A stretch of 5,069 nt of DNA from Gammaproteobacteria bacterium UBA4475 (GTDB taxonomy: Bacteria > Pseudomonadota > Gammaproteobacteria > Pseudomonadales > Azotimanducaceae): the NCBI GenBank assembly GCA_002389265.1, contig DGOD01000335.1, positions 1-5,069 of the forward strand, read 5' to 3'. Under the pieces are notes generated by a model. The model did not search any database. It was not told where the DNA came from and saw only the letters and a program-made list of their open reading frames with translations. The translations under genes were made by a program, and so were the position numbers. Shown piece after piece: positions 1 through 5,069 of the stretch; position 1 is the first letter of the stretch; each line of letters opens with the position of its first letter.

Positions 1-1752
1 GACATTCAGCAGAGAAACGCCAACAGCATCGCTGATTTGTTAAGAGAGATACCGGGTTTTGCCGTCAGCCAACAAGGATCGAGGGGGGCAGTAACTCAAG
101 TTAGAGTCAGAGGTGCCGAAGCCAATCAGGTATTGGTTCTGATTGATGGCATTGAAGCTAATGACGTGTCTCAGGGAAGCGAGTTTAATTTTGCGCACCT
201 GAATGCCGATCAAATCGAACGAATTGAAATTGTCCGCGGACCGCAAAGCGCCCTATGGGGTAGCGACGCTCTAGCCGGCGTCATCAACATTATCACCGTA
301 CCTCGCGTCGATAGTGGAAACCATCACCGCCTATCATTGGACTCTGAAATAGGCGCATTCAACAGCCAGGCTGTTGGCGCCAACTATTTTTTCAGTGAGC
401 GCCAATATCAGTTCAGTCTCGGGATCAATGACTATAGAACCGATGGCACCAACATCTCCCGCCAAGGTACCGAAGACGACGGCTACGAAAATACGACCAT
501 CGCCATGAATGGTCAGTACCGAACAGATAATAACCTGCAGCTTGGCTTCAGCTATCGGCAGACGAACTCCAGCTCGGCCTTTGACGACATTGATTTTGCA
601 ATAACTGGCTTGCCCGTCGATGCTGATTTTCGGACCGATGCTAAACAGACCTACAGCATGGCATCAGCCGCATTCAGCATGCTGGATGGCAGACTCAACC
701 AGTCATTGAGCCTCTCAAGATCAGACTCAGACAACACCAATTTGACCGGCCAAACCAGCCCCGACATCAGTCGCGGCACTCGGGATAGGATCATGTCACA
801 AACAGATCTATTTTTAGGCCCGCACACGCTCACCTTCATTGCTGAACATGAAATCGAAGACTACGCCCAACGCGGCACCGCCAGCTTCTTCGGCGACCCC
901 AATAAGGACCTGACTACGAGCAACAAAGCCCTAGCCGCAGAATACCGGCGTAATGGTGAAGACCTAGAGCTATCCGTAAGCGCCCGACAAGAAAATAACA
1001 GCGAGTTTCAAAATGCCTTCAGCTGGCGCACAACAGCAGCCTGGCACACTACTGATACCACGACACTGTTTGCGTCTGTGGGTGACGCGAGTAAAAATCC
1101 CACTTTCACCGAACGCTTCGGTTTTTTTGATTCCTTTCGCGGCAATCCAGCACTCAAACCCGAGCAGGCACGGAGCTGGGAATTGGGGCTTCGGCAACAG
1201 ATTCCGGCGCAGGGTATACTGATCTCCGCCAGCTGGTTCCACTCGAGTCTGACGAATGAAATCAACGGTTTCGTCTTCGATAGCACATCGGCCGCGTTCA
1301 CCGCTAGCAACAACGCAACATTATCAGAGCGTCAAGGCCTTGAACTCGACTTGAACTGGCTAATCACCGAGCACCTGAAAATACGGGGCAGTTACACCTA
1401 TCTTGATGCCAAAGAGGATGCCAATGGCCCCGACCCACAAGACGAGATCAGACGTCCGCGCCACCATTTTTCCGTGAACGGCAACTATGCCTGGCAACAC
1501 AGCAATTTGAACGTCGCCGTGATTCACACGGGCAGTCAGCTCGACAATTTCTTTCCACCGGTACCACCCTTTCAGATCCGCGTGAACCTGAAGCGCTACA
1601 CGCTGGTCAATATCGCTTTCAATCACCACGTCAGTGACCAGATCCAACTGCGACTGCGACTCGACAACGCTCTCGCAGCAGACTACGAAGAAGTGTTTGG
1701 CTTTCGGGCTCCTGGCAGGGCCGCGAGCGCCGGCATCCACTTCAGCCTGTAG
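1..1752 (+). CDS. TonB-dependent outer-membrane receptor, BtuB-like (5'-truncated by window edge)
   Basis: This is an outer-membrane active transporter: a 22-stranded beta-barrel with an N-terminal plug, energised by TonB-ExbBD, usually importing cobalamin, iron chelates or other scarce ligands. The frame is open from base 1, giving 583 visible residues. The signal peptide, TonB box and start of the plug lie before the window. The plug covers about residues 1-100 and shows LLREIPGF, VRVRGAEANQVLVLIDG, IEIVRGPQSALWGSDA and GVINIIT, which closely follow the cobalamin receptor BtuB and related receptors. The rest is barrel, with the family-typical NPTFTERFG (about 366-374) and GNPALKPEQARSWELG (from 381). 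The C-terminal strand contains FGFRAPGR and ends GIHFSL, with alternating hydrophobic residues but Leu rather than the usual Phe at the end. A TTG at 37 lies inside the plug and is not the start. The family is secure. Cobalamin as ligand is only suggested, since BtuB-like plugs occur in receptors for other ligands. The gene is convergent with the acyl-CoA genes and so separately transcribed. Confidence 0.95.
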   Translation, partial: DIQQRNANSIADLLREIPGFAVSQQGSRGAVTQVRVRGAEANQVLVLIDGIEANDVSQGSEFNFAHLNADQIERIEIVRGPQSALWGSDALAGVINIITVPRVDSGNHHRLSLDSEIGAFNSQAVGANYFFSERQYQFSLGINDYRTDGTNISRQGTEDDGYENTTIAMNGQYRTDNNLQLGFSYRQTNSSSAFDDIDFAITGLPVDADFRTDAKQTYSMASAAFSMLDGRLNQSLSLSRSDSDNTNLTGQTSPDISRGTRDRIMSQTDLFLGPHTLTFIAEHEIEDYAQRGTASFFGDPNKDLTTSNKALAAEYRRNGEDLELSVSARQENNSEFQNAFSWRTTAAWHTTDTTTLFASVGDASKNPTFTERFGFFDSFRGNPALKPEQARSWELGLRQQIPAQGILISASWFHSSLTNEINGFVFDSTSAAFTASNNATLSERQGLELDLNWLITEHLKIRGSYTYLDAKEDANGPDPQDEIRRPRHHFSVNGNYAWQHSNLNVAVIHTGSQLDNFFPPVPPFQIRVNLKRYTLVNIAFNHHVSDQIQLRLRLDNALAADYEEVFGFRAPGRAASAGIHFSL

Positions 1753-1830
1753 GCCTTCGACAAGAGGGCCTTCTACAAGAAGGATCTCTCTAAGAAGGAC
1801 CTCAACAAGAAGGACCCCAACAAAAAGGCC
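1752..1830. repeat. 15-bp imperfect tandem repeat, five units, starting at the receptor stop codon
   Basis: Five successive 15-base units start at 1752, 1767, 1782, 1797 and 1812, followed by a partial unit (ggcc) at 1827-1830. The units read ggccttcgacaagag, ggccttctacaagaa, ggatctctctaagaa, ggacctcaacaagaa and ggaccccaacaaaaa, so the shared pattern is GGmCyTcnACAAGAA with drift between copies. The array begins with the last base of the receptor's TAG stop and ends inside the left arm of the terminator hairpin. Because the period is a multiple of three, every frame carries a pentapeptide periodicity; in the receptor's own frame it reads FDKRA, FYKKD, LSKKD, LNKKD, PNKKA after the stop. No function can be assigned. 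Confidence 0.85.
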
Positions 1831-1857
1831 GCAACCGGAGGTTCCGGGGCGGCCTTT
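1824..1857. terminator. Probable bidirectional intrinsic terminator between convergent genes
   Basis: The arms AAAGGCCGC (1824-1832) and GCGGCCTTT (1849-1857) are perfect reverse complements. An inner stem CCGGA (1835-1839) with TCCGG (1843-1847) closes on the loop GGT. Only AA (1833-1834) and G (1848) are unpaired. On the plus strand the stem ends in TTTATTTG; on the minus strand it ends in TTTTTG. The hairpin lies 71 bases past the receptor stop and 37 bases past the dehydrogenase stop, so it is well placed to end both convergent transcripts. The T-tract is better on the minus-strand side. Confidence 0.8.
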
Positions 1858-1866
1858 ATTTGCGAT

Positions 1867-1895
1867 CGAGCTGGGGGCGCCGAGCTGGGGGCGCC
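1867..1895. repeat. Perfect 14-bp tandem duplication next to the dehydrogenase stop codon
   Basis: The unit cgagctgggggcgc occurs twice without a mismatch, at 1867-1880 and 1881-1894, followed by one further matching c at 1895. That last base is also the outermost base of the dehydrogenase stop codon, which reads TAG on the minus strand at 1897-1895. Each copy, with its following c, contains the palindrome GGCGCC. The exact identity of the copies suggests a recent duplication by slippage. Confidence 0.85.
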
Positions 1896-3079
1896 TAGTC
1901 CGGCAATCCAAGCACGCGTTTGGCAATAATATTACGCTGCACCTCATTGGTACCACCATAAATCGTATGGGCACGACTACTCAAAAAGGCCCGAGTCGCC
2001 TCAAGTTCCTCAGTAGCAAAGCCCTCTCCCTCCCAGCCATAACCCTGCGAGCCCATCATCTGAGCACGAAACTCGGCACCATCACGGGCGAGTGTTGCAC
2101 CATAAAGTTTAAAGATCGAAATGGCCTCACCCATGGTTTTACCCGATGTGTTCTCTTCCTTGGCTCGACGTTGAGTCAGCTGAAAACTTTGGGCATTCAT
2201 GGCAAACCGAACAACCGAATCACGGGTTGAGCTGTCGAGAATTTTGCCACCTTGATCCACGCCAATATAAGTTTTGGCTATTTCAGCCAGGGTCGTGGCT
2301 GGCCCCAGATGCCGCGGACCACCTTCCCCCAGACCACCTTGACCAGAGCGTTCGTGCTGCAGCAGGCGTTTAGCAACCGCCCAGCCACGATTGAGCTGAC
2401 CAATCAGATCATCCTTGCGAGCGACTGCATTATCGAAGAACGTCTCGCAAAAAGGTGAAGAACCGGCGATCAACCGAATGGGTTTGATCGAAACCCCAGG
2501 CTGGTGCATATCGAGCAACATAAAGCTGATGCCTTCATGCTTCGGCACATTCGGATCTGTGCGCACCAGGGCAAACATCCAGTCAGCAAACTGAGCCCCC
2601 GAGGTCCAGATTTTCTGTCCATTGATCTCGAATATATCGCCCTTATCCACGGCCTGGGTTCGCAGACTCGCCAGGTCTGAGCCCGCACCCGGTTCTGAAT
2701 AACCCTGGCACCAACCAATATCACCCATAGCGATACTGGGAATATGCCGAAGCTTTTGTTCTTCTGTGCCGTATTCAAGCAGGGTCGGACCAATCATGGA
2801 GGTCCCCATACCTGGCATGGGCAGCCTGGCCTCAATGGCCCGCAGCTCACTTTGCAAAACTTGATTTTGTTCAGGGCTTAAGCCACCGCCTCCGTATTCC
2901 TTGGGCCATAAGGGAATACTCCAGCCTTTACTGCCCAAGGCATGGCGCCAGGCCAAGAGTTCAGGCTCAATCGGCCTGACGCTGCCGATGGGGATCGCTT
3001 CACCTGGCCCACGGGCAGCCGCAGGACAATTGTCGGCGAGCCAGGCTCTGACCTCTTCTCGAAACGCGTCAAGACTCAT
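1895..3079 (-). CDS. Acyl-CoA dehydrogenase family protein, FAD-dependent
   Basis: This cytoplasmic flavoenzyme is expected to oxidise an acyl-CoA to the 2,3-enoyl-CoA, passing electrons to electron-transfer flavoprotein. The 394-residue length is normal for the family. The helical N-terminal domain (about 1-120) contains WPKEYGGGG (58-66) and EYGTEEQK (102-109). The central beta domain shows the FAD/substrate motifs CQGYSEPGAGSDLASL (124-139) and NGQKIWTSGAQFADW (153-167), then FCETFFDNA (210-218). The C-terminal helical domain ends with IYGGTNEVQRNIIAKRVLGLP (373-393). The medium-chain-type catalytic Glu, which sits in a YEG motif, is Gly375 here. A Glu at 243 in LLQHERSG aligns by eye with the helix-G catalytic Glu of isovaleryl- and long-chain-type enzymes and is the likely base. 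ATG at 3079 is supported by an AGGGG ribosome site. The gene follows the acyl-CoA ligase on the same strand after 153 bases. The family is certain and the substrate unknown; sequences ending this way are common in steroid and branched-acid degradation clusters. It could also be one subunit of a heteromeric dehydrogenase. Confidence 0.95.
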   Translation of the reverse strand: MSLDAFREEVRAWLADNCPAAARGPGEAIPIGSVRPIEPELLAWRHALGSKGWSIPLWPKEYGGGGLSPEQNQVLQSELRAIEARLPMPGMGTSMIGPTLLEYGTEEQKLRHIPSIAMGDIGWCQGYSEPGAGSDLASLRTQAVDKGDIFEINGQKIWTSGAQFADWMFALVRTDPNVPKHEGISFMLLDMHQPGVSIKPIRLIAGSSPFCETFFDNAVARKDDLIGQLNRGWAVAKRLLQHERSGQGGLGEGGPRHLGPATTLAEIAKTYIGVDQGGKILDSSTRDSVVRFAMNAQSFQLTQRRAKEENTSGKTMGEAISIFKLYGATLARDGAEFRAQMMGSQGYGWEGEGFATEELEATRAFLSSRAHTIYGGTNEVQRNIIAKRVLGLPD

Positions 3080-3084
3080 ACTTG

Positions 3085-3089
3085 CCCCT
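3085..3089 (-). promoter_or_regulatory. Ribosome binding site of the acyl-CoA dehydrogenase
   Basis: On the minus strand AGGGG lies five bases before the ATG at 3079, in the context aaaaAGGGGcaagtATG. It supports this start; the next residues (SLDAFREEVRAWL) match the usual N-terminus of the family. Confidence 0.65.
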
Positions 3090-3128
3090 TTTTACGATTT
3101 ATTTGATACCAAGAGTAAACCAGCTGGG

Positions 3129-3167
3129 TTGCCAAGCTCAATCAAATTCGAGCTCGGTGCTGGGCAA
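3129..3167 (-). other. Imperfect inverted repeat in the dehydrogenase leader
   Basis: AGCTC (3135-3139) pairs with GAGCT (3150-3154). The stem can extend inward as AAT (3140-3142) with ATT (3146-3148), leaving the loop CAA and one bulged C at 3149. An outer pair TTGCC (3129-3133) with GGCAA (3163-3167) could close it, with an eight-base unpaired bulge on one side. There is no following T-tract, so it does not look like a terminator. It would form in the transcript between the ligase and dehydrogenase and might affect mRNA stability or translation. The pairing is seen directly; a role is inference. Confidence 0.35.
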
Positions 3168-3183
3168 GCACTCATTCCAGTTC

Positions 3184-3239
3184 TTAACACTTAACCCTTA
3201 ACCCTTAACCCTTCATCCTTAATCCTTAACTCTCAACTC
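3184..3239. repeat. Telomere-like heptamer tandem array (TTAACCC), eight units, overlapping the ligase stop codon
   Basis: Eight seven-base units run from 3184: TTAACAC, TTAACCC, TTAACCC, TTAACCC, TTCATCC, TTAATCC, TTAACTC and TCAACTC. The middle three are identical and the flanking ones have drifted. The last unit (3233-3239) contains the TGA stop and final Ser codon of the ligase on the minus strand. On the coding strand of the two acyl-CoA genes the array reads as repeated GGGTTAA, giving three GGG runs and two GG runs spaced by four or five bases. It occupies the start of the spacer between the two genes. Confidence 0.9.
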
Positions 3240-4765
3240 CTAGCTGGCCAGTATTGATCCTTCAACAGACGTTTATAAAGCTTACCGGTTGGATGACGCG
3301 GTAACTCTGCCAAAAAATCCACGGATTTTGGACACTTTAGGTGAGCAATTTTGCTGCGGGCAAAAGCAATCAACTCAGCCTCCAGTTCAGGACCCACGTC
3401 GGCCATCGACATCGGTTGAACCACGGCTTTGACCTGTTCGCCGAACTCTTCATCCGGGATACCGAAAACCGCAACATCCGCGACGGCAGGATGGGAGATT
3501 AAAATATTCTCTGCCTCTTGCGGGTAAATATTGACGCCACCTGAAATAATCATAAAAGACTTACGATCCGTCAGATAAAGATAACCTTCCCCATCAACAT
3601 GCCCCACATCGCCCAGCGTCGTCCAGCCCTCGCTCGAGCGAGAAGAGTCTGTCTTATCCGAATCACCGAGATATTCGAACTGGCCGCCCCCCTCGAAGTA
3701 CACGCCGCCCACCTCGCCCACAGCCACCTCATGCCCATCGTCGTCGAGAATATGCAGCTGGCAGTTACCCGCGGCGCGACCTACAGACCCAGGATGAGTC
3801 AGCCACTCTTCGGAACTGATCGCAGTCGAACCATTGCCTTCAGTGCCCGCGTAATATTCAAAGATAATCGGTCCCCACCAGTCAATCATGGCTTGCTTGA
3901 CGACCACGGGACAAGGGGCAGCGGCGTGCACTGCGAAGCGGTGGGAACTCAAGTCATACTGCTTACGATCCTGCTCCGGTAGTTTCAACATTCGCACGAA
4001 CATGGTGGGTACCCATTGACTGTGGGTCACCTCGAATCGCTCAATCAACCCTAGCGCTTGCAGCCCGTCGAACTGCTCCATCACGATGCAAGTGCCACCA
4101 AAGCGCAGCACATTCAGGTTAAAGCCCAGCGGTGCGGCATGATACAGAGGCGCAGGGGACAGATAGACCGTCGCCGTATCAAAGGCATAACGTTCTCGAG
4201 CGGCCTCAAAGACCTCGACTTTTTCACCCCAGGGGACATCGATCAGGGGTTTTTTGACCCCTTTGGGTCGACCCGTGGTCCCCGATGAATAAAGCAGACT
4301 CTGGCCATAGGACTCATCAACAATGGGCGTCTCAGGCATCGACGCGATGGCCGCTTCCCACGACTGCGCCCCATCAACCACCCCATCCAACATAAAGCAT
4401 GCCGGTTGATTGACGAGGTTCGACTTAAAACCGTTGAACGTGTCCGCCAGATAACTCGAAGTCACCACCACCTTGGCTTCGCAGTCATTCACAATATACT
4501 CCACCTCTTCAGCCTGGAGTCGATAAGAAATCGCCGTAAAATACAAACCGGCACGGAACGCGCCCCAACATATTTGGAGAAACGCCGGATGGTTTTCGAG
4601 GCAGATCGCGAGATGGTCACCACGGGCTAAACCCAGCGCACGAAACAAGTGGGCGGCTTGATTCGAGCCCCGTTCTAAATCGGTGTAGGTGACCACTTGG
4701 CCAGAGCCGGCCATGACATACGCGGCGCGATTTGGCGTCAGACTGGCATATTTACCTGGATACAT
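3233..4765 (-). CDS. AMP-forming acyl-CoA ligase (acyl-CoA synthetase, FadD-like)
   Basis: This member of the adenylate-forming ANL superfamily activates a carboxylic acid with ATP to an acyl-AMP and then to the acyl-CoA. The 510 residues form a complete enzyme. Visible motifs in order: the ATP-binding loop YSSGTTGRPKGVKK (159-172); YLSPAPLYHAAP (201-212), typical of fatty-acid and bile-acid type ligases; the adenine-binding segment YYAGTEG (304-310); the ribose-binding Asp region GWTTLGDVGHVD (380-391); the hinge DRKSFMIISGGVNIYP (400-415); and the C-terminal PRHPTGKLYKR (489-499), whose Lys495 should be the adenylation lysine. There is no signal peptide or obvious membrane segment, so it is cytoplasmic. 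The ATG at 4765 follows a good ribosome site, and MYPGKYASLTP is a usual N-terminus for this subfamily. A promoter candidate lies about 100 bases upstream, and the dehydrogenase follows on the same strand, consistent with a two-gene catabolic operon. The substrate (fatty, steroid side-chain, terpenoid or aromatic acid) cannot be decided. The stop codon lies inside a heptamer repeat array. Confidence 0.95.
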   Translation of the reverse strand: MYPGKYASLTPNRAAYVMAGSGQVVTYTDLERGSNQAAHLFRALGLARGDHLAICLENHPAFLQICWGAFRAGLYFTAISYRLQAEEVEYIVNDCEAKVVVTSSYLADTFNGFKSNLVNQPACFMLDGVVDGAQSWEAAIASMPETPIVDESYGQSLLYSSGTTGRPKGVKKPLIDVPWGEKVEVFEAARERYAFDTATVYLSPAPLYHAAPLGFNLNVLRFGGTCIVMEQFDGLQALGLIERFEVTHSQWVPTMFVRMLKLPEQDRKQYDLSSHRFAVHAAAPCPVVVKQAMIDWWGPIIFEYYAGTEGNGSTAISSEEWLTHPGSVGRAAGNCQLHILDDDGHEVAVGEVGGVYFEGGGQFEYLGDSDKTDSSRSSEGWTTLGDVGHVDGEGYLYLTDRKSFMIISGGVNIYPQEAENILISHPAVADVAVFGIPDEEFGEQVKAVVQPMSMADVGPELEAELIAFARSKIAHLKCPKSVDFLAELPRHPTGKLYKRLLKDQYWPARS

Positions 4766-4771
4766 GGTCCT

Positions 4772-4776
4772 CTCCT
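4772..4776 (-). promoter_or_regulatory. Ribosome binding site of the acyl-CoA ligase
   Basis: The minus strand reads AGGAG six bases before the ATG at 4765, inside the purine stretch GAGGAGAGG. This is a strong Shine-Dalgarno match and fixes the start. Confidence 0.8.
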
Positions 4777-4787
4777 CAATTCATGCT

Positions 4788-4800
4788 AGCGACAATCGCT
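4788..4800. promoter_or_regulatory. Short perfect inverted repeat upstream of the ligase
   Basis: AGCGA (4788-4792) and TCGCT (4796-4800) are exact reverse complements separated by CAA, about 12 bases upstream of the ligase ribosome site. It could be a small hairpin in the leader or half of an operator. At this length it could also be chance. Confidence 0.25.
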
Positions 4801-4875
4801 CACCCTGAATGATATTCCGCCGGGGACACACCTGAGGTTGTGACAGGCGGTCGGCGCTCTCGTAACAGACAATGC

Positions 4876-4905
4876 ACTATAGGGCGTCCGCGCTGCAAAT
4901 TTCAA
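4876..4905 (-). promoter_or_regulatory. Sigma-70-type promoter candidate for the ligase-dehydrogenase unit
   Basis: On the minus strand a -35 box TTGAAA (4905-4900) and a -10 box TATAGT (4881-4876) are separated by 18 bases. Each box differs from consensus (TTGACA, TATAAT) at one position. Transcription would start near 4868-4870, giving a leader of roughly 100 bases before the ligase ATG. It is the best promoter match seen in the upstream region. Confidence 0.6.
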
Positions 4906-5069
4906 ATCATATTCGGGGCGGCTCGCAGGAGATCAGGCAGCGAGGATTGCCAGCCAAAAATTGAATCGATTGCACCGATCGCGGGTTAGTTTAAAGCGAA
5001 GACACGAAGGCTCAGCAGGTCGATTCGAGCCAACAAGCAGACAGCAAGAAGGCAAACGGTACCGGCGAG
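4906..5069. other. Non-coding stretch upstream of the promoter candidate
   Basis: With 4766-4905 this makes a gap of about 300 bases without a gene. No open frame with a ribosome site, tRNA or rRNA fragment, or convincing terminator is visible. An eight-base palindrome AATCGATT occurs at 4964-4971. The region may hold operators for the leftward promoter and the upstream region of a gene beyond the window. Confidence 0.5.

Noticed and set aside
37..1752. A TTG codon at 37 as the start of the receptor gene
   Set aside because: The frame is open back to base 1 and residues before it (DIQQRNANSIAD) fit the TonB plug. A start here would remove the signal peptide and TonB box, so the gene is simply cut by the window edge.
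1360..1974. Minus-strand open frame of 204 codons
   Set aside because: It is antisense to the receptor 3' end and overlaps the dehydrogenase 3' end. Its LLVEV-like repeats are just the translated 15-bp array, and no family is recognisable.
1634..2230. Plus-strand open frame of 198 codons across the convergent gap
   Set aside because: It starts with GTG inside the receptor, runs through the 15-bp repeat (open in several frames because the period is a multiple of three), and then lies antisense to the dehydrogenase. It has no recognisable domain and the terminator hairpin interrupts it.
3114..3141. Internal minus-strand promoter for the dehydrogenase (TTGAGC, 16 bases, TTTACT)
   Set aside because: Each box matches consensus at only four of six positions. 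The upstream promoter at 4876-4905 is far better, and the genes can be co-transcribed.
3184..3239. The heptamer array as a true telomere or CRISPR array
   Set aside because: The units are contiguous with no spacers, few in number and drifted, and they lie between two genes of an apparent operon, so neither interpretation fits.
4961..5000. Rightward promoter for a gene beyond the window
   Set aside because: TTGAAT and TTGCAC are poor -35 boxes with no properly spaced -10 box, and no downstream gene is visible to support it.
4981..5069. A possible tRNA fragment around the ggtcgattcgagcc string near 5018-5031
   Set aside because: It only loosely resembles a T-arm. No acceptor, D or anticodon arm can be folded around it on either strand.

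Overview
The window suggests a Gram-negative bacterium: one gene encodes an outer-membrane TonB-dependent receptor, and two encode acyl-CoA enzymes typical of aerobic degraders of fatty acids, steroids or other organic acids. Base composition is moderately GC-rich. A gammaproteobacterium, possibly marine, fits, but the lineage is inference only, because the window has no rRNA, tRNA or other marker gene.

Layout: (1) Positions 1-1752, plus strand, hold the 3' part of a BtuB-like TonB-dependent receptor whose N-terminus lies before the window. (2) Positions 1753-1894 separate two convergent genes. This gap holds a 15-bp imperfect tandem array starting at the receptor stop codon, a strong hairpin with T/A-rich flanks that could terminate both transcripts, and a perfect 14-bp tandem duplication ending at the neighbouring stop codon. 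(3) Positions 1895-3079, minus strand, encode a complete acyl-CoA dehydrogenase. (4) Positions 3080-3232 are an intergenic leader with an imperfect hairpin and a telomere-like TTAACCC heptamer array that runs into the stop codon of the gene upstream. (5) Positions 3233-4765, minus strand, encode a complete AMP-forming acyl-CoA ligase. (6) Positions 4766-5069 hold no gene. They contain a good sigma-70-type promoter candidate firing leftward into the ligase.

The ligase and dehydrogenase are probably one transcription unit. The ligase would activate a carboxylic acid to its CoA thioester, and the dehydrogenase would introduce the alpha,beta double bond, the first two steps of a beta-oxidation-type pathway. 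The substrate cannot be read from the sequence. The receptor is convergent to this pair and separated by a terminator, so it is not in the same operon; a role in taking up the same compound is possible but unsupported.

No new defence system, CRISPR array, mobile element or RNA gene was seen. The least ordinary signal is that each of the three stop codons touches a short tandem repeat, and the three repeats have unrelated units of 15, 14 and 7 bp.
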